DNA of 64,000 bases from Gonocerus acuteangulatus (Eukaryota > Arthropoda > Insecta > Hemiptera > Coreidae): positions 148,299,975 to 148,363,974 of the forward strand of contig OX328123.1 of NCBI GenBank assembly GCA_946811695.1. Reading direction: 5' to 3'. Positions 45,366-55,665 of the stretch are shown here, piece by piece; the first letter of the stretch is position 1; each line of letters opens with the position of its first letter. The notes under the pieces were generated by a model that made no database searches, was not told the DNA's origin, and saw only the letters and a program-made list of their open reading frames with translations. The position numbers and the translations under genes are program-made.

Positions 45366-45421
<56 letters not shown>
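45366..45421. repeat. (TA)n microsatellite
   Basis: About 27 TA units. Confidence 0.97.
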
Positions 45422-45425
<4 letters not shown>

Positions 45426-45470
45426 CTCCTCCCTATGGGAAGGGAGGAACCGCGCTAAAACCAACAAGGC
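45421..45470 (+). repeat. Family Y fragment abutting (TA)n
   Basis: 'gggtctcctccctatgggaa' then 'gggaggaaccgcgctaaaac', the same end as the 10380-10437 copy. Confidence 0.7.
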
Positions 45471-47193
45471 ATGTTGCAATACCTTTCTTGTTCCAATATA
45501 ATTAGCATATTTTAATGGAGACTTTGATATTATTTATAATTACCCGTAAAAAAAGGAAAAATTAAAACCGTACAAGAAAAATTACATCAATATGGAAGAA
45601 AAAGAGAGTTAATGAAATTATGAAAAATAAAAAATGATATTGACCCATTCAAACCTTTATTAAAATAATTTCGGGAGGACTTAGCCCTGAATGAACATCA
45701 ATATGATGACGCTAAGCTCTCGTAATAAAGACCATCAGCATCTTTCTACGAGCCAACCTCTAATTACAACCAACCCGAAAAAGGTTTAGCACCTAAATTC
45801 CCTAATCGCACCACTAAAAGTAATAGGGTTCAAACTCATTCCGCCCATACCGACCGAAAAAAAGCCATTACAACCAAATTAATATTCATATAAGAGCCCC
45901 CAATATGGTGTACTTTAAGCCGAAAAGTATTCCGTGTGTGGCGACTTCAGCCATTTTAAAGGGTTCTGCAAGGTTATCGCGTTTCTTTATTGGGACTTAC
46001 TCTGATATGCCCTTTTTTCCCAACGAGGGACTTTAACCTACGCGATACTACTTACTAAAGAAAATGCTTATCTTTTTCTGTTGGCTGTATCCTCGTTTAA
46101 TCGGCTATAACGGATAATTTCCCTCTAATCACACTTGGATTTGCAGGGATTTACCTGAACCACAGGTGGAATGGCCGACCATTTTATTTTATTTTTTTAA
46201 ATACAATTTCAAGAGTAGCTTTTAGTTATTTTTTTGTTCAACATTGGATTAGAAATAATTCTGTCGAATTATTTGTCAAATTATTAAATTCTTTTTAAGT
46301 TTTATTCAGGTAATCTTGGCAAATGATGTGAAACCAGAAAGAAATAGTAGCATTTTTACAACTTTTTATTTGCTAACCCTGCATCGGGCGAAATGGTTTT
46401 ATTGGGACAGGTGGGTAGTTTTTAAGGCATCTCCGTCCCGTACCTCAACACAAGGTGGTCCTCCTCCCAGTACCTTCCTAGGTCGGTCCTGTCTACTTGG
46501 CATCAACCTTCAATTGCCTGATCGCTTGGGAAGTGCATAAAGCGGCACTGTTCCAATAGGACCATTGCGCCAGATCCCGTCACGAATATTAAAGTTTGTG
46601 AATTTTCTTAAAACTATGTTTTCCCATTTTTTGGGTCATTTAAACAGTATTTGCGAACCGTTCACTGATATAATCGGAAAACGTCGTTCGTTGAATTATT
46701 TTATAATGAAAATGCGAAAAAAAAGTATTTCTTTTCTTACGCAGAGATTTCCCAAAATGCTCAAAAAACATTTGATCTGACCGGCAGAGTAATGGGAGGT
46801 TGAGTTAGGAGCTATTCTACTGTATTTTTGAAGACTAATCGAGCTCAAACACAGAAAATATATTTATTGATAATGATTATTGGGTTTCACTTACCCAGTA
46901 TTGATGGGCTTAGAAACGTTCCAGAGCAAACATCTACCGGTTTGTGTGATAGAGCTCTCTAAGAAAGGTGGGGGGTCTGAGGCCGAACATAATGTCCTTT
47001 GTGATACCGCAATATCAGGGTTTTTTACTATTTATTGTTTGGCATTGAGCTGATTGGTCTATTTATAACATTTTCATTCTTATTTAATTTCTCAGATTTT
47101 TACGAAGGTTCGCAATTTTTTATACCGTAAAATGTACATTGGAATTATTTAAAGCCAAAAAATGGTGGTTGTCCTATTAGGACGGTTGCGCCC
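45471..47193. other. No gene; repeat-free island at ~45650-46150
   Basis: 45650-46150 has balanced composition and no repeats or long frames, so it may be single-copy DNA. 46316-46540 and 46565-46780 hold frames with no recognisable motif. 'aggaccattgcgccagatcc' at 46559 resembles the sequence near 47180-47255. Confidence 0.45.
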
Positions 47194-47247
47194 GATTACG
47201 GTAATCCGGGGATTGCGCCCGATTACGGTAATCCGGGGATTGCGCCT
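47194..47247. repeat. Tandem duplication, 2 copies of 27 bp, next to TTAA
   Basis: 'gattacggtaatccggggat' plus 'tgcgccc'. The array runs into 'gatccagggttaa', which read backwards is TTAACCCTGGATC, a possible piggyBac-type end with subterminal repeats. Confidence 0.75.
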
Positions 47248-47304
47248 GATCCAGGGTTAATTAATTTTGAGTATTTAGATACTTTCTAACGATTCCTGAT
47301 GTAT

Positions 47305-47835
47305 CGAGTATTATTGCTTACTGAGATAGTACTAAGTGCTCCTCTGACAATTTCAGATATTTGGTGGCGCGGACTGTAGAATTCGGTATCGAACCATTGG
47401 TCGAAATGATAACACTAGCGGAATCTCATTTGTAGAGATCTTTTAACACAATTTCCAACTCTTGATATTTTCGGCATATACTTTCCGGATATTTTTATCA
47501 TTCGACACTGAGATATCAATTATATCAGCAGTCTTATTATGCTTGTCATTGATGAGAATATCTGTTTTATTATGGTGGATAGTTCGGTCCGTAATCATAA
47601 CTCCGTTCTAGTTGATTTTAATTCTTTCATTTTCTAAATGTATTTGTGGGGCCTAGCGATAGTGCGGTACCATAGCGTCCGCAATGCCGAACCTTTCTGC
47701 TATTGCTCGATGATATATCTTCGCAACATTGTTGTGTCTCTGAAGGTAATCAGATTCCGCAAGAATTTCGCAGCCTGGCGTCACATGATGAATTGATGAC
47801 TTGTGCGAATCCGAGTACAGCGATACATGAAGCAT
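47305..47835 (-). pseudogene. Non-LTR retrotransposon C-terminal (nuclease-like) region, relic
   Basis: Minus strand, in order: a degraded zinc-knuckle area, LAESDYLQRHNNVAKIYHRA, AERFGIADAMVPHYR, a stop, LENERIKIN, a stop, MITDRTIHHNKTDILINDKH, DIIDISVSNDKNIRKVYAEN and finally VIISTNGSIPNSTV. This matches the C-terminal segment common in metazoan non-LTR elements (RHNxVA..IH..L; LEN..xKILWD..I.TDR.I..NRPDI; IIDVAVPxDxN; VIxxxGxIP). The RPD..D core resembles a restriction-like endonuclease; here RPD is changed to KTD. Only two in-frame stops break it, so it is a moderately old copy. No reverse transcriptase is attached. Confidence 0.7.
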
Positions 47836-48357
47836 TATTCCGCCGAAAAAAACTCACTTTTTTTACGCAAGAAGGATTTTTACAGAATGTTAAGCAAAAG
47901 CAATGATGAGCCATACCGGGATCTTCGATATGTGAACATTGATGAATCGGTCATTTACTGGGACAATATAGAGGATAGTAATATTGGAAAGTAGATATCG
48001 GATACTCTGGAGAACATCAGTCTAATGTACTAATGACGTATAACTATGAGTTACACAGTAAAATGTCGTTTTAATAATTTCATAAAAGTGAATTTTCTGT
48101 ATACTTAGGGATAATAACCCCACAACCTCGAAGGGTAGGATGCTTATTGCCAAAAACAGATAATAAGATATATTTTGATATTCGTTCCTTTATTTTATGT
48201 CATCAGGTTTTATTATAATGCTGTTATATTTTTCAATTTACTCCTTGTTATATTTGCGTATTTTTCTTATTTATTAGATTTTTTGTATAATTTCCTCGTC
48301 TAAAATTTCAAATTGTGAAAAAGCTTTAGCTTTCGATATACTAATATAAATTTTTCG
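47836..48357. other. No gene recognised
   Basis: A plus-strand frame of 63 codons (47803-47994) overlaps the LINE relic antisense and continues beyond it, without a known motif. Confidence 0.4.
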
Positions 48358-49185
48358 GAAAATCTGGCAGTAGTTGCTTTCCAAAATTGTTTAAATCATT
48401 AACTTATATTAGCGACGTTCCGAACCTTTTCATGTTCGAACCCATCAGGCATCTTAGATTAAGATGCGTTAAACACTATAGTAATTTTATATTGTACAGG
48501 TTCGAAATGTCGCTAATATAAGTTCGCGACGTTTCGAACCTTTTCATGTTCGAACCCATCAGGCACCTTAAATAAAGATTCGTTAAACTCTATTGTAATT
48601 TTATATTGTACAGATTCGAAATTGTCGCTAATATAAGTTAATGTTAACTTCGCGACGTTTCGAACCTTTTCATGTTCGAACCCATCAGGCACCTTAAATA
48701 AAGATTCGTTAAACTCTATTGTAATTTTATATTGTACAGATTCGAAATTGTCGCTAATATAAGTTAATGTTAACTTCGCGACGTTTCGAACCTTTTCATG
48801 TTCGAACCCATCAGGCACCTTAAATAAAGATTCGTTAAACTCTATTGTAATTTTATATTGTACAGATTCGAAATTGTCGCTAATATAAGTTAATGTTAAC
48901 TTCGTGACGTTTCGAACCTTTTCATGTTCGAACCCATCAGGCACCTTAAATAAAGATTCGTTAAACTCTATTGTAATTTTATATTGTACAGATTCGAAAT
49001 TGTCGCTAATATAAGTTAATGTTAACTTCGCGACGTTTCGAGCCTTTTCATGTTCGAACCCATCAGGCACCTTAAATAAAGATTCGTTAAACTCTATTGT
49101 AATTTTATATTGTACAGATTCGAAATTGTCACTAATATAAGTTTATGTTTTAAACAATTTTGGGTAGCAACTCCTGCCAGTTTCT
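48358..49185. mobile_element. Foldback element: inverted repeats enclosing a minisatellite
   Basis: 'ggcagtagttgctttccaaa' ... 'attgtttaaatcattaactt' (48358-48410) is mirrored on the right by 'aaacttatatt' reversed through 'tgggtagcaactcctgcca' (49135-49185), with about 50-bp arms and a few mismatches. The interior is filled almost completely by the 126-bp tandem array. The layout resembles foldback transposons whose inner part is tandem repeats. No target-site duplication was recognised. Confidence 0.7.
48412..49143. repeat. Minisatellite, ~6 copies of 126 bp, open on the minus strand
   Basis: 'ttttcatgttcgaacccatc' occurs at 48541, 48667, 48793, 48919 and 49045 (exact 126-bp steps) and, in a 12-bp shorter diverged unit, at 48427. 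The minus strand is open for 185 codons with a 42-residue repeat (VPDGFEHEKVRNVAKLTLTY...). The frame has no ATG (it begins at GTG, and upstream an in-frame TAA closes it). 126 being divisible by 3 makes this likely incidental. Confidence 0.95.
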
Positions 49186-50385
49186 TCAAGAAAGCATTGA
49201 TTTTCCCCAACCCTCACCACCAACTATATGGGACTCCGTTTTCTTAGATGCGAAATGTTCTTTTCGCCGAGATCTAGTGCCGAAAATAAGAGTAAAGCTT
49301 TACCCAGTTCTCTATACATAGAAAAAAAGGCGGACTAGTGTAGCAGTCAACCGTCGGGATGGCAATGCCTCTAGACTGCTAGAGCAGTCAGCTGTTCTGC
49401 GGGCTAGGCGCATCGCGATTGCTGTAGCAGTCTGTAAAAATGAAAGGGTTAAATTTACCTAACAAATGAGACAGATATTTTCGACGAGTTTTAGACAGGC
49501 ACAAGAAGTTTTGTGGTGTTTAAGCTATATTTTTAAGAAGTCTAATTAATAATAATTTTGATCAGTAATAAATATCAGGGTTTACTTAATTCTCACTTTT
49601 TTTCAGCCAGTAGTATTTTATTTATTTCTAAATGAATGAAACCCACTTTTAGAAAGGAGAGAGTATAGAATCTAAACAAGGCTAGAAGAGTCAGCTAATG
49701 GGGTTGCGATGGTATACGATCCTAAGTCTAAGCCGCCGACTGCCCTAGTAAATTCTACTAATTAAGGAGGGTAAATGGCTCCTGATGCTAAGTGAAGAGG
49801 ATATTAGTACGGGATGGGGGGAGGGGGTGGCCACCCCTAAATTCTGGGGACATCTCACACCCCTTCCTGCATCTGTGCCCGTCGGCTCATTCCTTCAAAT
49901 TTATTCCCGGGCTTAGGGCTATTTTACAAAAGTTATTATGCGGAGTGTATTGTAAAATATGTTTTTCTTAGTAATTGATGATTTTCGGTAGCTTGGTTAG
50001 GATTCGAACAGAACCCTTGAGGCTTAATTCCTTAGCTCATATAAGAAGACAGTTAAACCGTTATTTGTTACACATGCTCTATATATTTTATCTTTAATGG
50101 GTAATACTACCTTGTGCAATCCAAATAAAAGTCATTTACTTGAAATTATAAATAACAAATAAATCAATATTTTACAATTCTTTATATCAAACGTTTTATA
50201 TGAGATCTTCGTTCATTAAATCTAATAAATAACAAAAATAATCTAAATTCATATGATATGAAAATTATTGCAGCAATGATTTGTTTACTTCTAGACAAAT
50301 CTCCGGAACAGCATTTAATACTGAACAAAATAGTCCCCAGTACAGCATCCTTCTTGTATGTTGATTACAAAAGTGGTAAAAATTG
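49186..50385. other. No gene; possible TTAA-type transposon end at ~49330-49455
   Basis: 'gtagcagtc', 'agagcagtc' and 'gtagcagtctgtaaaaatga' followed by 'aagggttaa' suggest a piggyBac-like terminus with subterminal repeats. No partner was found. 'gggggtggccacccctaaat' at about 49827 resembles a hAT-type end. Otherwise nothing. Confidence 0.4.
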
Positions 50386-51049
50386 TCTTAGAAACGAGTC
50401 CATAGGTTGCGTTTTTCGATTACAAATGCTATGAGATTTCTTTTTGTTTGAAAAAAAATATAGGTATATCTTAAAAAAAAAATAGTTGTCCGACAAAAGA
50501 ATCGACCTACACTGTAAACTTTTCCAAGTCTGCGTTGGGCGCTTTACTACACACATAGGACCTAAACCTTTCGCTTTAACGCAGTTCCTTTTTTTTTATT
50601 TATTACAGAACTCAAATTCTATATTATATTCAGAAGATTTTATATAGAATCAAATGAAAATTATTTTGTCCGACAGATAAGAGGGCGCGATTATAGTGAG
50701 CACACCCTGTATATGACTCTCTAGCACGATATGGTTTTATCATTACAAAACACCTAATTTTTAATTTTATTTTTTCGAAATGGCTTAAAAATGTTAGTCC
50801 TTAACTTGTCAGACAAATTTTCGGACTCGTTTCTTCAGTCTGACAACCTGAATATGTCAGTCACGGGAGGTTACGTTTTTCCATTACAAAAGTTATGAGA
50901 TTGCTTTCTATTTGAAAAAAAATAGGTGTTCGACAGGGAAAAGCACGCAAACTTATAAAAACTAATAATTATTACTTATAATTAAAATAATAATAATAAA
51001 AAAATATTTTCCAATTTCTTAATTTTTGATAATGCTAATAAAGCGCGCG

Positions 51050-51200
51050 CAAAATCCTGCTAACCGGCAAATTCCTCTTTAGCGCGGATCCTTCCTCCCT
51101 CCCTTGGGAGGAAACCCGCTTATGGGGTTAACATCTGACGCAATTGGCAGGTGCCAACTAGAAAATTCCCCGTTCCAGATCCCATATATAAAGAAAATAA
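51050..51200 (-). repeat. Family Y fragment
   Basis: 'tttagcgcggatccttcctc' and 'gggaggaaacccgcttatgg', then 'gttccagatcccatatata' as near 19340, followed by a short TA run. Confidence 0.65.
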
Positions 51201-51599
51201 CGATAATATATATATATATACCGGCCGTCCAAACTCGATGCAGCATAAAATAAAACATAGAAATAAAGTCCTTTGGCATATATGTTATTTTTGCTTCGTT
51301 TCTGAGAAAAACGAAAAAAAAACTGAAAAACAATTATGAAAAGGCAGTCTTTTATAAAGCCTTTAAAGAAATCATTAAAAGTGTACTTTTTATCCCACTC
51401 ACTCTACCTACTCACCTCCCTCCAAAATATACAAGAAAAAATCTTCATGGTCGAAAAAATAAACTTACGCCTCGTAAAGTTCATCATAATTTATAAAACA
51501 AAAAACTAATTAATAAAAGTAATTGTTTAAGTCTTATAATATTTAAAGTCAACACTAGTTTATATCAATTATAAAAATTTGTTTTTCTTCTAATAATTC

Positions 51600-51905
51600 C
51601 TAATACTCAGTTTTAATACTGTTCAAAGTTTTGGCCCCTTGAAACCAAAACAGACATCACATGGCAAATGGACAGACTGGGGCGGCATATGTGCATTTCT
51701 CTGCTATAATATGTCCACAGGCCCATCTGATGAGGTGTTTCCATGAACCAATGGGCTCTCAGAAGGCTAAATCATTAATGTGTCCCCAAGCAAAAAAATC
51801 CAAGACGTAAGGTCTGAAGAACACCGAGCCGGCCAAGTTATCGGTCCATCTCGTCCTGTCCTATGCCCTAGGATAGTTAGTGTCCAACCAATATTTTACT
51901 ATCAT
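51600..51905 (-). pseudogene. Mariner-superfamily (DDE) transposase C-terminal relic
   Basis: Minus strand: GPITWPARCSSDLTS in one frame, then LDFFAWGHINDLAF after a frameshift, then EPIGSWKHLIRWACGH. The pattern 'GPIxWPARSPDLTPLDFFLWGxIKxLVY' is the region around the third catalytic acidic residue in one group of Tc1/mariner-like transposases; here it is degraded (VLDFF for PLDFF). Stops and frameshifts make it dead. Confidence 0.7.
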
Positions 51906-52110
51906 TTTTAGGTCATTTCGAGTAAATTAAATTAATTAATTAATAATTAGGTGTTTTGTAATGAAAAAACCATTCCGCGCTAGAGAGTGATATTCAGGGC
52001 GTCGTAAACGATAATCGTGGCCTTTTTTCTGTCGACAAAATATTTTTTATTTGATTCTATGTATAATGCAGACTCGAAAAGGTTTACAGTGAGGTAGACT
52101 CGTCAAAATA

Positions 52111-52744
52111 AAGTCACTAAGACCATTTTTGTAAACAACATGAAAAAAGGATGGTGTACTAAGTAAATTGTTTAAAGACTAAGTAAATTTGTAACGGTTG
52201 AAATTATTCCTAAGCCTCTTTAAAACTATATTTTAATCTATAATATGCATGTTTTAAAATAAGACACACAAAAGGAAAAGTTCTAAGCTCCAAGAGGGAA
52301 AGATGAATAAAACTCTAATGGTTTTATTTTAATAATTAATATATCCACGACTAAGAAGTACCTATAATCGTTATGATATTTTTCGCGTGAAGTTTGAAAA
52401 TTTTCCGATAGGTGGAATCTGCTCGATATCAAAATAGTCCTTATAAATCACGAAAGTTAATTTTATATGGAATTTCAACAAAATTGGATCATTCAGAACC
52501 ACAATTTTTGTCCTAAAGCGGTTCTGAAACGTGAAAGTTTTTGGTATTGCTGGATTTTCATTAACAGAATGAAAAAGCCTGCCCTGCGGCGCTGGCTTCA
52601 GTCCTCCAAAGCACTAGAATAATGCGGGTTTAGTAGGTCAGGAGTAATGTGGCTAGCAAATTCTGAATTAAGTTTTACTGATTCGCCTCATATCAAGAGC
52701 CACGTTTTCAAACTTTTCTTCGAATCATCTGTTAATATCTGTCC
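52111..52744. other. No gene; family Y-like trace
   Basis: 'cggttctgaaacgtgaaag' at 52519 with 'attgctggattttcatt' is a diverged family Y start. 52440-52500 is weakly like family X. The remainder is unassigned. Confidence 0.45.
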
Positions 52745-54345
52745 ATTCATGACTGTCAGGAAGAGGCCTTCAGGTGTATCAGTGGTTATATTTGTATCAG
52801 TGGAATGACTATTTACGACTATCAGGAAGGGGTGCTCAGAGCTGTCAGTGGTTGTAGGAATACCTACTCGCGACTATCAGGAAGGGCCGGTCAGAACGGT
52901 CAGTAGTTGTAGGAATGAATATTTACGATTTTCAGGAAGGGGAGGTCAGAGCAGTCAGTGGTTGTAGGAATGACTATTTACGACTATCAGGAAGGGGCGC
53001 TCAGAGCTGTCAGTGGTTGTTGGAATACCTACTCGCGACTAACAGGAAGGGCCGGTCAGAACTGTCAGTAGTTGTAGGAATGACTATTCACGATTATCAA
53101 GAAGGGGAGGTCAGAGCTGACAGTAGTTGTAGGAATGACTATTTACGATTATCAGGAAGGGGCGGTCAGGGGTTTCATTGATCGTAGGAATACCTACTCG
53201 GGACTATCAGGAAGAGGCGGTCAGGAGCTTCATTGATCGTAGGAATACCTACTCGCGACTATCAGGAAGGGCAGGTCAGAGCTGTCAGTGGTTGTAGGAA
53301 TGACTATTTACGATTATCAGGAAGGGGCGGTCAGAGGTTTCATTGACCGTAGGAATACCTACTCGGGACTATCAGGAAGGGGCGATCATGGGCTACATTG
53401 ATCGTAGGAATACCTACTCGCGACTATCAGGAAGGGCAGATCAGAGCTGTCAGTGGTTGTAGGAATGACTATTTACGATTATCAGGAAGGGAAGGTCAGA
53501 GCTGTCAGTGGTTGTAGGAATGACTATTTACGATTATCAGGAAGGGGCGGTCAGGGGTTACATTGATCGTAGGAATACCTACTCGGGACTATCAGGAAGG
53601 GGCGGTCAGGGGTTTCATTGGTCGTAGGAATACATACTCGCGACTATCAGGAAGGGCCGGTCAGAGCTGTCAGTGGTTGTAGGAATGACTATTTACGATT
53701 ATCAAGAAGGGGAGGTCAGAGCTGACAGTAGTTGTAGGAATGACTATTTACGATTATCAGGAAGGGGCGGTCAGGGGTTTCATTGATCGTAGGAATACCT
53801 ACTCGGGACTATCAGGAAGAGGCGGTCAGGAGCTTCATTGATCGTAGGAATACCTACTCGCGACTATCAGGAAGGGCAGGTCAGAGCTGTCAGTGGTTGT
53901 AGGAATGACTATTTACGATTATCAGGAAGGGGCGGTCAGAGGTTTCATTGACCGTAGGAATACCTACTCGGGACTATCAGGAAGGGGCGATCATGGGCTA
54001 CATTGATCGTAGGAATACCTACTAGCGACTATCAGGAAGGGCAGATCAGAGCTGTCAGTGGTTGTAGGAATGACTATTTACGATTATCAGGAAGGGAAGG
54101 TCAGAGCTGTCAGTGGTTGTAGGAATGACTATTTACGATTATCAGGAAGGGGCGGTCAGGGGTTACATTGATCGTAGGAATACCTACTCGGGACTATCAG
54201 GAAGGGGCAGTCATGGGTTTCATTGGTCGTAGGAATACATACTCGCGACTATCAGGAAGGGCCGGTCAGAGCTGTCAGTGGTTGTAGGAATGACTATTTA
54301 CGATTATCAGGAAGAGGCGGTCAGAGGTTTCGATGATCGTAGGAA
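52745..54345. repeat. Minisatellite, ~29 copies of ~55 bp with a ~605-bp higher-order period
   Basis: Unit types alternate: 'gtaggaatgactatttacga' + 'ttatcaggaaggggcggtca' + 'gagctgtcagtggtt', and 'gtaggaatacctactcgcga' variants with 'ggtttcattgatc'. The rare variant 'gaaggggaggtcagagctga' recurs at 53101 and 53706, and the following order of variants repeats as well, giving an 11-unit (605 bp) higher-order repeat present about twice. The right end runs straight into the LINE at 54346. Confidence 0.93.
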
Positions 54346-55665
54346 TGATCCTGGGGGCTGACTGTAAATCAATGCTTATGGTCTACACTAGCCTTATTCG
54401 CTCTATGATCGATTACGGCAGTGTAGTGTATTCTTCTGCAAGTGGAAGTTGCCTCCTACTCTTAGACAGTATCCACCACACTGGGATCAGACTTGCAACA
54501 GGGGCATTCAGGAACAGTCCTATAGTAAGCCTGTGTGCGGTAGCTTCCATACCACCTCTTCTCTTTCGTAGGCAGGAACTAATTAACAACTACATAGTCA
54601 AAATCAAACTCCAACCAACCAACCCAGCCTACTACCATATATTTTATTCACGCCATCCTAGAATTTATGAAGCAAATCCCAGAAAACCAGCTCCAATAGG
54701 AATCAGGCAAAACGGAGTGATTAGTGAAATCCATAATATCAAAGCCACCTTCGTCGAAATACAACCCACCAAAAATAGACCGAAGTTTCAAGAAGGTGCA
54801 ACCAGGACAACATAAATTCAAACTAAATACTACAAAACTATCAGAACTGGGAAGCACTGTATACAGATGGATCTAAGCAGGATGAAAATGTCGGATTTGC
54901 AGTTATCCATAATGGGTTACCCAAAAAGTATAAATTGCCACCTTATATTTCAATATACACCACAACATTACTCGCAATAGCCACAGCCCTCAATTTATCT
55001 ATAAACAGCACTAAATCACATATACTGTGTAATGTTCTGATTCCATGTCTGCGCTTCAGAGTATAGTAAGTTACAATAAAACAGGACCTACACTCAACAA
55101 AATCCAAAATTATCTGTAAATTCTAAAGAACCTTAATAAAACTGTACAATTCCTTTGGATACCAGGTCTTACAGGTTTACCACGGAATGAAATGACAGAT
55201 AAAGAATCCGAGGAAGCTGCCAAGATGAATAGCCCCGAGCTTCAAATATATGAACCAATAGATATAAAAAGCTGGCTAAAATCCAGAATTAAAAATAAAT
55301 TGGAATCAATGTGGGAAAAAATTCCGCCGACCAACAAATTAAGAGGAATTAAAACCACCACAAAACCATGGAGAAGCTCAGTGAGGGGTAACAGAAAAGA
55401 AGAAGTGGTCTTAACGAGGATGCGAATCGGCCACACCAATGTAACGCATGCTTACTTAATAACAAAAGACCCCCAGCCCAGCTGTGAAACCTGCCGAGTG
55501 CCACTTACAGTTCACCATATATTAGAGGAATGTACCGCGCTACATCAAATATTCCTAAAGTATGTAATTCCCCGTAACAAGGTCTTAGCACTAAGAGACT
55601 CAATAGATACAGCAGACAAGATTCTAGAATTACTTGGAGAAACCCAACTTATTTCAAAACTTTAA
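54346..55665 (+). pseudogene. I-type LINE ORF2, 3' half (post-RT region, RNase H, C-terminal domain)
   Basis: Plus strand. First block: ADCKSMLMVYTSLIRSMIDY, then LDSIHHTGIRLATGAFRNSP, the region downstream of the reverse transcriptase in Jockey/I-group LINEs. After a stop, LYTDGSKQDENVGFAVI with LLAIATALNL is the start of an RNase H domain (catalytic D of TDGS present). Later FLWIPGLTGLPRNEMTD is its last block (GHxGxxGNExAD in the family). Final open stretch 55192-55665: LTRMRIGHTNVTHAYLI, then CETCRVPLTVHHILEEC, the CCHC-type C-terminal motif. A linked RNase H points to the I clade. The reverse transcriptase is missing because the copy joins the minisatellite at its left edge. Several stops occur, so it is inactive. 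Confidence 0.85.

Larger units (their letters stand above)
50386..52110. mobile_element. Inverted-repeat region enclosing a Tc1/mariner-type transposase relic
   Basis: 50500-50790 and 51930-52110 are inverted relatives ('ctctctagcacgatatggtt', 'tcattacaaaacacctaatt', 'attttgtccgacag' and their complements, about 80% by eye). 'cacaccctgtata' lies in the left copy and 'attcagggcgtcg' in the right. 50386-50480 and 50870-50950 are diverged direct repeats ('ggttacgtttttccattaca'). A transposase relic and a family Y piece lie inside. Homology extends across the CAGGG motifs, so exact element ends are unclear. Confidence 0.65.

Noticed and set aside
48513..49070. 185-codon minus-strand protein with 42-residue repeats
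   Set aside because: It starts at GTG, has no in-frame ATG, an upstream stop closes it, and it is explained by a 126-bp minisatellite inside a foldback element.
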